A DNA stretch of 64,000 bases from assembly GCA_035575835.1 (NCBI GenBank), contig DATLXM010000007.1:5025-69024 (forward strand), given 5' to 3'. The notes beneath the pieces were generated by a model. The model saw only the letters and a program-made list of their open reading frames with translations, did not search any database and had not been told where the DNA came from. Position numbers and translations under genes: made by a program. The stretch comes from Gaiellasilicea sp035575835. Its GTDB lineage: Bacteria > Actinomycetota > Thermoleophilia > Gaiellales > Gaiellaceae. Shown in pieces: positions 16,178 through 25,024 of this stretch; position 1 is the first letter of the stretch; each line of letters begins with the position of its first letter.

Positions 16178-16542
16178 CAGACGCGCTGGAGGTGGGACTC
16201 CTTGAACCCGGACGGATACTTGAGCCCGTAGCCCACGAGCCGGTCCATCCCGATATGGGCGAGCCAGATCAGGGCGAGCTGGAGTGCGAGCCTCCAGCCG
16301 CCCAGCACGCCCGCCACCGCGAGCGCGAGTGGCGAGACCTCGGCGTGGACGAGGTCGTAGGCGGCGGCGCCGACGCGCTCCCCGGCGGCGTAGCCGAGCA
16401 TCGCGAGGTCTGGGGCCAGCAGAAGCAGGACGAGCAGGAGCCACCCGAAGCCCTCGTGGAAGTAGAGGGCGAGCGAGCCCGCGAGCACGGCGCCGCCCTC
16501 CAGGCGGAGCAAGAGCCGCGGCAGCCCGTCGAGCGAACGCAT
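16177..16542 (-). CDS. DUF4260 family small membrane protein
   Basis: 121 residues with about three to four hydrophobic helices. The conserved DUF4260 signature is clear: LLRLEGGAVLAGSLALYF, LLAPDLAMLGY, and the tail LIWLAHIGMDRLVGYGLKYP. The function is unknown in the literature known to me. It is divergent from the acyl-CoA carboxylase gene with only 35 bases between the start codons, and is coupled to the PLP enzyme downstream. Confidence 0.85.
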   Translation of the reverse strand: MRSLDGLPRLLLRLEGGAVLAGSLALYFHEGFGWLLLVLLLLAPDLAMLGYAAGERVGAAAYDLVHAEVSPLALAVAGVLGGWRLALQLALIWLAHIGMDRLVGYGLKYPSGFKESHLQRV

Positions 16543-16565
16543 CTCCCTGACGATATCGGCGCGGT

Positions 16566-16571
16566 TAGGCT
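16566..16571 (+). promoter_or_regulatory. -10 box for leaderless acyl-CoA carboxylase beta transcript
   Basis: TAGGCT ends six bases before ATG 16578, placing the expected transcription start on or next to the start codon. No Shine-Dalgarno is present. Confidence 0.5.
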
Positions 16572-16577
16572 CCCGCG

Positions 16578-18143
<1,566 letters not shown>

Positions 18144-18146
18144 TCT

Positions 18147-18238
18147 TTCTGCGGCGCAAGCAGAGAGAGGATCCGCGGAAGCGGATCCTCTCTCGCGCCA
18201 AGACCCTGAAGGGGCGCCTGCGGCGCCCGGGCTCAAGG
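18147..18238 (+). repeat. Structured intergenic element, copy 1 (two hairpins)
   Basis: After the carboxylase stop comes TTCTGC-GGCGCAAG (18147-18160). Next is a perfect 14-bp stem with a GGAA tetraloop (63-76 pairs with 81-94 of 18100). Then comes CTGAAGG leading into a GGGCGCC/GGCGCCC stem and GGCTCAAGG. The last part closely resembles the element after sucD (33208-33256). It has no T-run, so it may be a bidirectional terminator between convergent genes or a structured RNA element. Confidence 0.55.
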
Positions 18239-18263
18239 ATCAGGTCTGGCGGCCGGACTCCGC

Positions 18264-19118
18264 TCAGAGAACCGGCTGACCGAACTCGACCTGAAGGGCG
18301 TCGCACACCGGCCGGTAGCCGATCTGCGCGTAGATCTTGTTCGCGGTCGGGTTAGCCAGGTTCGTGTGGAGGAAGCAAAATCGCCTGCCCGCGGCGAGCC
18401 GGTCGGTGGAGACGTGCGCCGTGACTGCGCTCGCGTAGCCGTGGCCGCGGTGCTCGGGAGGGGTGTAGACCGGCCCGATCCGGGTGCCGCTCGGTGTGGA
18501 GCTTCCGAACGCCGCGCAGGAGACGGGCTCGCCCTCGACTTCCCAGAGGACGTAGGTAGCGTCCGCGGCGAGGAGCTTGTGGTCGACGTTCGCTTCGAGC
18601 GCGGCGTCCTCGGGGTGCTCCTCGCCTACGGCCTCGATCGAGAAGGCGCGGAGCCATTCGACGAGGAGCGTGCGGTCGTTCGATCCGGCGACACGCGCCG
18701 TCCCCGGACACGGACCCGGTGGGATCACCTCCTCGAGTTCGAAGATTCGTTGCCTGAAGCGAGTTCGCCAGGGAACGCCGTGCCGGCGGCTCCAGGCTAC
18801 CGCGAACGACTCGATCTCCGGTGTTGCACCGACGGCGCCCGGCAGTTCCTCGTCGATGCCGGTGGCGAGGGCATCGATCGCTCCTGCCGCGAGCGGCTGG
18901 GCGAGCACGACTCCGTGCGGAGGGGTGCGCAACGCTCCACCCACCACGGTCCCGCGCTCCTCGACGAGCCAGAAGCGGCGTTCTGGGTAGCGCCACGGAT
19001 GCTCTTCGAGAGTCCCGAGGAGACCGAGCGCGAGGTTGTGTCGCGCCTCGTCTCGGAGCAGCAGATCCGAGGCGCGACTTGCGAACTCGGACACTTCGTC
19101 GAACTGAAGGACGTGCAC
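18264..19118 (-). CDS. GNAT-family N-acetyltransferase
   Basis: 284 residues. The C-terminal half carries the GNAT acetyl-CoA motif as GPVYTPPEHRGHGYASAVTAHV followed by FLHTNLANPTANKIYAQIGYRPV, the usual beta-5/alpha-4 end. The N-terminal half (RHNLALGLLGTLEEHPWRYP, FWLVEERGTVVGGAL) is the companion domain seen in many actinobacterial GNAT proteins. The acceptor is unknown. GTG 19118 is preferred over TTG 19145 because a -10 box TACACT ends six bases upstream, fitting a leaderless start. It is transcribed away from the molybdate regulator. Confidence 0.82.
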   Translation of the reverse strand: MHVLQFDEVSEFASRASDLLLRDEARHNLALGLLGTLEEHPWRYPERRFWLVEERGTVVGGALRTPPHGVVLAQPLAAGAIDALATGIDEELPGAVGATPEIESFAVAWSRRHGVPWRTRFRQRIFELEEVIPPGPCPGTARVAGSNDRTLLVEWLRAFSIEAVGEEHPEDAALEANVDHKLLAADATYVLWEVEGEPVSCAAFGSSTPSGTRIGPVYTPPEHRGHGYASAVTAHVSTDRLAAGRRFCFLHTNLANPTANKIYAQIGYRPVCDALQVEFGQPVL

Positions 19119-19124
19119 CGCAGC

Positions 19125-19134
19125 AGTGTAATCT
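19125..19134. promoter_or_regulatory. Divergent promoter with overlapping -10 boxes
   Basis: On the + strand TAATCT (19129-19134) serves the HTH-TOBE regulator. On the - strand TACACT (19130-19125) serves the GNAT gene. The two boxes share two bases, so only one polymerase should be able to open the site at a time. Confidence 0.55.
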
Positions 19135-19156
19135 TGTCCAGGCAATGCCTAGGCAA
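19134..19156. promoter_or_regulatory. Operator-like palindrome centred on the regulator start codon
   Basis: TTGTCCAGGCA, one central A, then TGCCTAGGCAA: 9 of 11 positions are symmetric. The central base is the A of ATG 19145. A dimeric regulator bound here would cover the start site and downstream edge of both divergent promoters, fitting autoregulation by the HTH-TOBE protein. Confidence 0.55.
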
Positions 19157-19522
19157 ACTTTGACGGCCGCGGAGGCTGCGCGCGCGCTCGGGATCAGCGT
19201 CGACACGCTGCGCCGCTGGGACCGGAGCGGCAAGATCACCGTCGGCAGGGACTCGGCGAACCGTCGCATCGTCGCCGCGTCCGAGGTCGAGCGCCTGCGT
19301 GCGCAGGTCGGCGCGCAGGAGCTCTCGGCCCGCAACCGCTTCCGCGGGGTCGTCCGCAGCGTCGAGATCGACGGCTTCCTCGCGCGGGTCGAGATCGACG
19401 TCACCGAGCCGAGCCGCGTCGTCGCCGTGATCACGCGAGAGTCGGCGGAGGAGCTCGGGCTGAAGCCGGGAGCGAGCGCCGCAGGGGTCGTCAAGGCGAC
19501 CTCGGTGATGGTGGAGAGGTGA
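19145..19522 (+). CDS. Molybdate-responsive regulator: MerR/excisionase-like HTH plus TOBE domain
   Basis: 125 residues. The N-terminal helix-turn-helix (about 5-58) reads LTAAEAARALGISVDTLRRWDRSGKI, the MerR/excisionase type. The C-terminal half (about 62-124) is a single Mop/TOBE oxyanion-binding domain (FRGVVRSVEIDGFLARVEID, ending ASAAGVVKATSVMV). The family is a small molybdate- or tungstate-sensing DNA-binding protein placed upstream of modABC. Start ATG 19145 lies 10 bases after a -10 box and at the centre of a palindrome. It overlaps modA as GTGA. Confidence 0.85.
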   Translation: MPRQTLTAAEAARALGISVDTLRRWDRSGKITVGRDSANRRIVAASEVERLRAQVGAQELSARNRFRGVVRSVEIDGFLARVEIDVTEPSRVVAVITRESAEELGLKPGASAAGVVKATSVMVER

Positions 19523-20244
19523 CGCGAACCGCGATCGCCCTGGCGCTCGTCGTCCTCGTCGGCGCAGGGTGGACGACGGCCCGGGCCGACGACCCGGTCA
19601 CCGTCTACGCGGCCGCGTCTCTGGCCGAGGTGCTGCCGCGGGTCGCCCCGAACGCGCGCGCCCAGTTCGCCGGTTCGAACCAGCTGGCGCTGCAGATCCG
19701 ACTCGGAGCCCCCGCCGACGTCTTCGCCTCCGCCAGTCCGCTCTACGCACAACAGCTCTTCCGGGAAGGCCTCGTGGAGCGCCCTCGCACCTTCGCCACG
19801 AACTCGCTCGTCCTCGCCGTCCCGAAGAGCAATCCGGCGAAGATCCGCTCGGTCTACGACCTTGCGAAGAGGCCGAGGCTGAAGCTCGTCGTCGCGGGGG
19901 CCAAGGCGCCGGTCGGCCTGTACACCCGTGAGGTGCTGAAGCGGGTCGGGCTGCTTCGCGTCCTCCGCAAGGCGGTCAGCCAGGAGCCGGACGTGAAGGG
20001 GATCGTCGGCAAGCTCGCGCTCGGCGAGGCGGACGCGGGTTTCGTCTACGCGACGGACGTGCGCGCAGCGAGCGGCCGGCTCGTCGCGATTCCGCTCCCT
20101 CGGCGCTCGCAGCCCACGATCCGCTACGAGGCCGCCGTCGTGCGCGCTTCCAGGAATCGTGCAGGCGCGATCGAGCTGATTGCGGATCTTCTGGGCACCG
20201 ATGGCCGCCGAGAGCTCGCGCGCGCCGGCTTCGGGCTTCCGTGA
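19519..20244 (+). CDS. modA: Molybdate ABC transporter substrate-binding protein
   Basis: 241 residues. A Sec signal peptide (about 1-23, ALALVVLVGAGWTTARA) precedes VTVYAAASLAEVLPRV, the conserved ModA opening whose Ser binds the oxyanion. The second ligand region is FAGSNQLALQIRLGAPADVFASAS. DAGFVYATDV and the C-terminal helix agree with ModA. No lipobox is seen, so it may be released or anchored otherwise. Start GTG 19519 overlaps the regulator stop by four bases. Confidence 0.92.
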   Translation: MTRTAIALALVVLVGAGWTTARADDPVTVYAAASLAEVLPRVAPNARAQFAGSNQLALQIRLGAPADVFASASPLYAQQLFREGLVERPRTFATNSLVLAVPKSNPAKIRSVYDLAKRPRLKLVVAGAKAPVGLYTREVLKRVGLLRVLRKAVSQEPDVKGIVGKLALGEADAGFVYATDVRAASGRLVAIPLPRRSQPTIRYEAAVVRASRNRAGAIELIADLLGTDGRRELARAGFGLP

Positions 20245-21062
20245 GACACGCCTTCGCGCTGGTGTTCGGGCTGCTGACCGTCGTGGCCCTCGGTTTCCTG
20301 ATCCTGCCGATCGTCGCGATCTTCCTCCAGATCCCGCCGGACGCCCTCGTCTCGCATCTCGGTGACCAGGCGGCGATCGACGCGCTCGTGGTCACGGCGA
20401 AGACGAGCGCGATCGCGAACGCGCTCATTCTGCTCTTCGGCACGCCTGCGGCCTACGTGATCGCAACGCGCTCCTTCCGCGGCCGGACGCTCCTCGTCAC
20501 GCTCGTGGAGCTCCCGCTCGTCCTGCCGCCGGCTGTCGCCGGGATCGGTTTGCTCGCTGCGTTCGGCCGGCTCGGGCTGCTCGGCTCGACACTCGGCGCA
20601 TTCGGGCTCGAGGTCGGCTTCACGCAGATCGCGGTCGTGCTCGCGGTCACCTTCGTCGCGAGCCCCTTCTACCTCAGGGCCGCGATCGCCGCCTTCGAGG
20701 CGATTGACCCGAACCTGCCCGCGGCCGCCCGAACGCTCGGCGCCGGTCCGGGTCGCACCTTCCTCCGCGTCGCGCTTCCGCTGGCAGCCGGCGGCCTCGG
20801 CGCCGGCTGGGCGCTCGCATTCGCCCGTGGGATCGGCGAGTTCGGGGCCACGATCCTCTTCGCCGGCTCCCTCCAGGGCGTCACCCAGACGCTCTCGCTC
20901 GCGGTCTACGAGCAGTTCGACGTCGATTTCGATCTCGCTCTCGCTCTCGGCGCCGAGCTCGTCTTCGTCAGTGCTGCGCTCCTGCTCCTCGTCAAGGTTC
21001 TCCCGTGGACACGCTCACCCTCGACCTCGCTCATCCCCTTCGCTCCTTCGCGCTCGAGGTAG
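20241..21062 (+). CDS. modB: Molybdate ABC transporter permease
   Basis: 273 residues, about five to six membrane helices. The EAA loop reads AFEAIDPNLPAAARTLGAGPGRTFLRVALP, cut here as the region at about residues 154-183, and the permease fold GIGEFGATILFAGSLQG is typical of ModB. Start GTG 20241 overlaps modA by four bases. Its last 58 bases overlap modC in another frame, a long overlap that implies tight coupling of permease and ATPase synthesis. Confidence 0.92.
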   Translation: MRHAFALVFGLLTVVALGFLILPIVAIFLQIPPDALVSHLGDQAAIDALVVTAKTSAIANALILLFGTPAAYVIATRSFRGRTLLVTLVELPLVLPPAVAGIGLLAAFGRLGLLGSTLGAFGLEVGFTQIAVVLAVTFVASPFYLRAAIAAFEAIDPNLPAAARTLGAGPGRTFLRVALPLAAGGLGAGWALAFARGIGEFGATILFAGSLQGVTQTLSLAVYEQFDVDFDLALALGAELVFVSAALLLLVKVLPWTRSPSTSLIPFAPSRSR

Positions 21063-22033
21063 CCCTCGAGGTCGGCCGGGAGACGGTCGCGCTCGTCGGT
21101 CCCTCCGGTGCCGGGAAGTCGAGCGTGCTGCGTGCGGTCGTGGGCCTGCTCACGCCGGAGCGCGGCCGCGTCGCGCTCGGCGGCGACGTCTGGCTCGACA
21201 CGGGGGCCCGCATCGACCTGCCCCCGGAGCGCCGTTCGGTCGGGCTCGTCTTCCAGGAGTACGCGCTCTTCCCGCACCTCTCGGTTCGGAGGAACGTCGC
21301 CTTCGGCGGCGAACAGCGGGTGGACGAGCTCCTCGAGCGGCTGCGGATCTCGGCGCTCGCCGAGGCCCGGCCGGCGGAGCTCTCGGGCGGGGAGCGCCAG
21401 CGGGTGGCCCTCGCTCGCGCGCTGGCGCGCGACCCCGCCGTCCTCTTGCTGGACGAACCCCTCTCGGCCCTCGACGCGCATACGAAGGCGACCGTGCGCG
21501 CCGAGCTGGCCGAGCTCCTCCGCGAGCTCGGGCTCCCGACGATCCTCGTCACTCACGACTTCGAGGACGCCGCCTCGCTCGCCGACCGGGTCGGAGTCCT
21601 CGTCGATGGCAGGGTCCTCCAGATCGGGAGCACCGCCGAGCTCCTGGCCGCGCCTACGAGCGACTTCGTCGCGCGTTTCACCGGCGCGAACCTGCTCCCG
21701 GGAAACGCGAGACCCGGGCCGAACGGGCTCACCGAGGTCGTGCTCGACTCCGGCATCGTCGCCTACTCGGTCGACCCCGGCGCCGGCCGGGTCGGGCTCG
21801 CCGTCTATCCCTGGGAGGTCTCGCTCGCCCGGGAGTCGCCCGTCGACTCCTCCATCAACCACCTGAGCGGGGAGGTGCGCTCGCTCGTCGGGCTCGGGAA
21901 CCGGACCCGCGTCCGGGTCGGCCCGCTCACGGCCGAGGTCACGACCGCATCCGCAGAGAGGCTCGGCCTCCGCGAAGGCCAACTCGTCGTCGCGAGCTTC
22001 AAGGCGACGGCGGCGCGGGTGGTGGCGCTCTAG
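21005..22033 (+). CDS. modC: Molybdate ABC transporter ATP-binding protein
   Basis: 342 residues. Walker A GPSGAGKSS at about 32-40, signature ELSGGERQRVALARAL, Walker B VLLLDEPLSALD and H-loop LVTHDFEDA are all present. The C-terminal part from about residue 230 is a TOBE/Mop-like domain as in ModC. Start GTG 21005 lies within modB. The stop overlaps the convergent GGDEF/HD-GYP gene by four bases. Confidence 0.91.
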   Translation: MDTLTLDLAHPLRSFALEVALEVGRETVALVGPSGAGKSSVLRAVVGLLTPERGRVALGGDVWLDTGARIDLPPERRSVGLVFQEYALFPHLSVRRNVAFGGEQRVDELLERLRISALAEARPAELSGGERQRVALARALARDPAVLLLDEPLSALDAHTKATVRAELAELLRELGLPTILVTHDFEDAASLADRVGVLVDGRVLQIGSTAELLAAPTSDFVARFTGANLLPGNARPGPNGLTEVVLDSGIVAYSVDPGAGRVGLAVYPWEVSLARESPVDSSINHLSGEVRSLVGLGNRTRVRVGPLTAEVTTASAERLGLREGQLVVASFKATAARVVAL

Positions 22034-23826
22034 GCTGAGACGGCGGCTGGGATGCCGTCGCGCACGAGCCCGAGCTCGTCGGCGAGTGCGGCGACGAGCG
22101 TCGGATCGAACTGGCTTCCCGCACAGCGCTCGAGCTCCGAGATCGCCTCGTCGTCGGAGAGGCGGTCGCGGTAGACCCGGTCGGAGGTCATCGCGTCGTA
22201 TGCGTCCGCGACGAAGATGATCCGCGCTCCGAGCGGGATCGTGTCGCCCGCGATCGCATCGGGATAGCCGGAGCCGTCCCAGCGTTCGTGGTGGTGAAGA
22301 ACCCACTCGGCGACGGGATCGACGCCGAGCGACTCGAGCATCCGGAAGCCGATCTGGGGATGCCGCTCGAGCACGAGCCGCTCCGTCTCGGAGAGCGGGC
22401 CCGGCTTGCGCAGGATCTCCTCCGGAATCGCCAGCTTGCCGAGGTCGTGCAGGCTCCCGGCGAGTCGGGTCAGCTCGACCTGCTCCCGGTCGACGCCGAG
22501 CTTGGTCGCGATGCGCGCAGCGAGGTCCGCGACGCGCTCGGAGTGGCTGCCCGTGTAAGCGTCGCGCGCGTCGACTGCGCGGGCGAGGCTCGCGGCGGCA
22601 CGGAACCGGGCAGCGCGGTCGGGGCCGGCGGCGAGCCGCTTCAGCTCTGCGATCTCGACGACGTCCGGGCGGTAGACGCGCACCTGATCCTTGCCGTACT
22701 CCTTCGCCCAGTAGAGAGCGCTGTCCGCGCGGCGGACGAGCTCGTCGCGCTCGCTCCCCTCCTCGGGAACGGTCGCGATCCCGGCGCTGACCGTGACCGC
22801 ACCGGCGGGGCCGGCGGGTGCGAGCTCGACTCCGGCGATCCGCCGCACGATCGCCTCGGCGGCCAGCTGGGCGCCGTCCTCGTCGCGGCCGGGGAGGAGG
22901 ATCGCGAACTCGTCGCCGCCTAGCCGGAACGCCTCGCCGCCCTGACGGAGCCGGGTCGCGAGCTGGGCGAGCACCTTGTCGCCGCCGGGATGGCCGTAGC
23001 GGTCGTTGATCCGCTTGAAGTCGTCGATGTCCACGAGGCAGAGGCTGAGCGGATAGGCCTGCTCGCGCGAGTCCGCGATCTCGCGCTCGAGCCGGTCGTG
23101 GAAGTGGCGATGGTTGCCGAGCCCCGTCAACGGATCGGTGAGTGCGAGCCGCATTGCGCGTAGCTCCCGGAACGTCGAGCGCTGGTAGAGCGCGATCGCG
23201 AGCAGCGGCCCGACGAGTGCGCCCGAGAGCAGCGGCGAGCGCTGCCAGAGGACGACGAGGATCAGCGCGGCCGACGCCATCAGCGCGAACGGGAGAATCG
23301 TGATCGAGAAGCTCGAGTGGGCGACGGCGAGAACCGACTTCTTGGCGCTCGCGCCGACGACCAGGCTGACGAGGACGAGATTGACGGAGTAGTGGACGAA
23401 GGCGCACACGACCACCTGTGCGACGATCAGGCCTGCGCTCGAGCCGTGCAATGGGGCGAGCGCTGCGCCCGAAGCCGCCCCCGCGGCCGCGAAGACGGAG
23501 GCGTTGTAGATCACGCGCACGGGCGGCCGGTGCTCGATCAGCTGCATCACCGGAGCCGCGAAGCCGACGATCACGCCCGCCTGCCAGCCGTAGAGGACGA
23601 TCGTCGCGACGGCGAAGACGAACGTCAGCGAGACGCCGCCGGTGTCGATCCCGTCGAGCGGAACCGGATAGCGCTCGGAGAACGTCGAGGCGGCGAGCAG
23701 CCCGGCGATCCCCGCGAGCGTCATCACGCTGCGGGGGGAGGTGGCGAACGAGGCCGCGGCAGCGAGCGTGACGACGAGGCCCGTCAGATAGACGGGTACG
23801 ACGACCGCCGCGAGCCGCGGGGGCAT
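22030..23826 (-). CDS. Membrane GGDEF and HD-GYP protein (cyclic-di-GMP synthesis/turnover)
   Basis: 598 residues. Six or more membrane helices occupy the first 210 residues (VVVPVYLTGLVVTLAAAASF onwards, with a MASE-like sensor). A GGDEF domain follows with an intact RLGGDEFAILLPG active site. An HD-GYP phosphodiesterase domain ends the protein, with HDLGKLAIPEEIL and HHERWDGSGYP intact. Both making and breaking c-di-GMP are possible from sequence; which dominates is not visible. ATG 23826 is preceded by a G-run Shine-Dalgarno; GTG 23838 or 23844 are alternatives. A 36-residue peptide gene lies just upstream in the same direction. Confidence 0.9.
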   Translation of the reverse strand: MPPRLAAVVVPVYLTGLVVTLAAAASFATSPRSVMTLAGIAGLLAASTFSERYPVPLDGIDTGGVSLTFVFAVATIVLYGWQAGVIVGFAAPVMQLIEHRPPVRVIYNASVFAAAGAASGAALAPLHGSSAGLIVAQVVVCAFVHYSVNLVLVSLVVGASAKKSVLAVAHSSFSITILPFALMASAALILVVLWQRSPLLSGALVGPLLAIALYQRSTFRELRAMRLALTDPLTGLGNHRHFHDRLEREIADSREQAYPLSLCLVDIDDFKRINDRYGHPGGDKVLAQLATRLRQGGEAFRLGGDEFAILLPGRDEDGAQLAAEAIVRRIAGVELAPAGPAGAVTVSAGIATVPEEGSERDELVRRADSALYWAKEYGKDQVRVYRPDVVEIAELKRLAAGPDRAARFRAAASLARAVDARDAYTGSHSERVADLAARIATKLGVDREQVELTRLAGSLHDLGKLAIPEEILRKPGPLSETERLVLERHPQIGFRMLESLGVDPVAEWVLHHHERWDGSGYPDAIAGDTIPLGARIIFVADAYDAMTSDRVYRDRLSDDEAISELERCAGSQFDPTLVAALADELGLVRDGIPAAVSA

Positions 23827-23854
23827 CTTGGCCCCCACGCTCACGAGACGGGTG

Positions 23855-23965
23855 TTACCAGCCCCAGTTGAAAAGGTCGCGCCAGCCCCAGCTGCCGAAC
23901 GAAGCCGCAAGGCTCGTCAGGACAACTAGGAGAACGATGAATCTCGGGTTCTTCCACTGCAGCAT
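23855..23965 (-). CDS. 36-residue single-span membrane peptide
   Basis: Not recognised as a named family. The peptide starts MLQWKNPRFIVLLVVLTSLA and ends in an aromatic tail WGWRDLFNWGW. It has one hydrophobic helix (about 9-24) with positive residues before it. GAAGGGG lies six bases before the ATG, a good Shine-Dalgarno. It ends 28 bases upstream of the GGDEF/HD-GYP start on the same strand, so they are probably one transcript; a role with that sensor is inference. It is too short for most gene callers. Confidence 0.65.
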   Translation of the reverse strand: MLQWKNPRFIVLLVVLTSLAASFGSWGWRDLFNWGW

Positions 23966-24075
23966 TCGATCCCCTTCTTCGCAGACGCCAGACTCCGAGG
24001 ATTCTAACCTCTGGCCCGAAAGCGGAATCCCCCGATGGAGGGATTTATCGTGATGCGTGTTACAAAGACAACGCG

Positions 24076-24081
24076 TACGAT
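24076..24081 (+). promoter_or_regulatory. -10 box for leaderless AccE-like gene
   Basis: TACGAT ends six bases before GTG 24088. No Shine-Dalgarno is visible, as expected for a leaderless start. The 122 bases between this gene and the divergent 36-residue peptide gene also hold an AATCCC/GGGATT inverted repeat near 24027-24045. Confidence 0.45.
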
Positions 24082-24087
24082 CCAGCC

Positions 24088-24234
24088 GTGGAGATCGAGG
24101 TCACGCCGACACCGAGCGACGACGAGCGAGCGGCGATCCTGGAGGCGCTCCGGCTCGCAGGCGCTTCGCCGGAAGCCGTGAGCCCGTGGCGCCTGGCCGC
24201 GCTCGAAGCAGCCGCGGACGACCTCGACCCGTAA
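24088..24234 (+). CDS. Acyl-CoA carboxylase epsilon-subunit-like peptide (AccE-like)
   Basis: 48 residues: an N-terminal beta strand EIEVTPTPSDDERAAI followed by helix AILEALRLAGAS and SPWRLAALEAAADDLDP. The pattern 'V-x-P-x-P-S-x-x-E-x-A-A-I' and the late 'S-x-W-R-x-A-x-L-E' are those of the short epsilon subunits that hold actinobacterial acyl-CoA carboxylase alpha and beta together. Alpha (25025) and beta (16578) genes are on the same strand in this window. The call rests on a short motif, hence moderate confidence. Confidence 0.65.
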   Translation: MEIEVTPTPSDDERAAILEALRLAGASPEAVSPWRLAALEAAADDLDP

Positions 24235-24267
24235 CGGCCGGCAGCGTTCGATCGTTGAACATGCACG

Positions 24268-24444
24268 ATGTGCTGCCGCTGTGGAGATCACCCCGCCCGC
24301 TCTGCCGAAGAGCCCTTCTGCCCGATCTGCGTGATCTCGGTCAAGGTCGAGGTCGCTCGCGGGCTCACCCAGCTCGGCGGCTACCTCCGTGCCTGGGCCG
24401 CGTTCGACGAGTGGTGCGCGACGCGCGAGCTCCAGCCCGCCTGA
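24268..24444 (+). CDS. Small zinc-finger-like protein (58 residues)
   Basis: Starts MCCRCGDHPARS and continues EEPFCPICVISVKVEVARG, then a helix LGGYLRAWAAFDEWC. Two CxxC knuckles about 15 residues apart suggest a structural zinc site; the aromatic C-terminal helix has a further Cys. ATG 24268 is the only start that puts both CxxC pairs in frame. No named family is recognised. It sits between the AccE-like gene and the convergent pgsA gene. Confidence 0.6.
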   Translation: MCCRCGDHPARSAEEPFCPICVISVKVEVARGLTQLGGYLRAWAAFDEWCATRELQPA

Positions 24445-24464
24445 GCGACTAGCGCTTCCGGCGA

Positions 24465-25001
24465 TCAGGCGGTGCCGCGCAGGAGCCGCGGTGCAATCCG
24501 CGCGTAGTCGATGCCCGAAGCCCAGGTGAGTGCGAGCGCGACGACGAGCGCCCAGTAGCCGAGGTCGTCGCTCCAGAGATCCGCGGCGGCGAACCCGCCG
24601 ATCGCTGCAGCGCTCGCCTGCGCCCACGTCTTCACCTTGGCCAGGTCGCGCGCGGCCATGACGACTCCGCGCTCGATCGCCGCGAGCCGGAGGCCGGAAA
24701 CGAGAATCTCGCGCGCGATGATCGCGGCGACCATCCACGCGGGCCAGATCGCGTCCTCGATCAGCATCACGAGGACAGCCAGCACGAGCACCTTGTCCGC
24801 GATCGGGTCGAGGAGCGAGCCCAGCGACGAGGTCGTTCCGCGCCGCCTGGCGATCCGCCCGTCGAGCCAGTCGGTCGCCATCGCGACGCAGAAGAGCGCG
24901 GTCGCCCAGACCTCGTTGTGCGGTAGCTCCCAGGCGTAGAGCAGGACGACGAGCGGGACGGAGGCGGCCCGGCCGACGGTCAGCTGATCGGGGAGGTTCA
25001 A
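24465..25001 (-). CDS. pgsA: CDP-diacylglycerol-glycerol-3-phosphate 3-phosphatidyltransferase
   Basis: 178 residues, about five membrane helices. The CDP-alcohol phosphatidyltransferase motif is complete: D-G-x2-A-R-x8-G-x3-D-x3-D seen as DGRIARRRGTTSSLGSLLDP followed by IADK. The enzyme makes phosphatidylglycerophosphate, the precursor of phosphatidylglycerol and cardiolipin, at the inner membrane. Close relatives use inositol or other alcohols in actinobacteria, so PgsA is the most likely but not the only option. It is divergent from the biotin carboxylase gene (23 bases between). Confidence 0.88.
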   Translation of the reverse strand: MNLPDQLTVGRAASVPLVVLLYAWELPHNEVWATALFCVAMATDWLDGRIARRRGTTSSLGSLLDPIADKVLVLAVLVMLIEDAIWPAWMVAAIIAREILVSGLRLAAIERGVVMAARDLAKVKTWAQASAAAIGGFAAADLWSDDLGYWALVVALALTWASGIDYARIAPRLLRGTA

Positions 25002-25024
25002 GGCTCAGTGAGAATACGCGGCCC

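Noticed and set aside
19670..19690. tRNA T-arm-like GGTTCGAACC
   Set aside because: It lies within modA and no cloverleaf can be built around it; similar short matches elsewhere are also in coding sequence.
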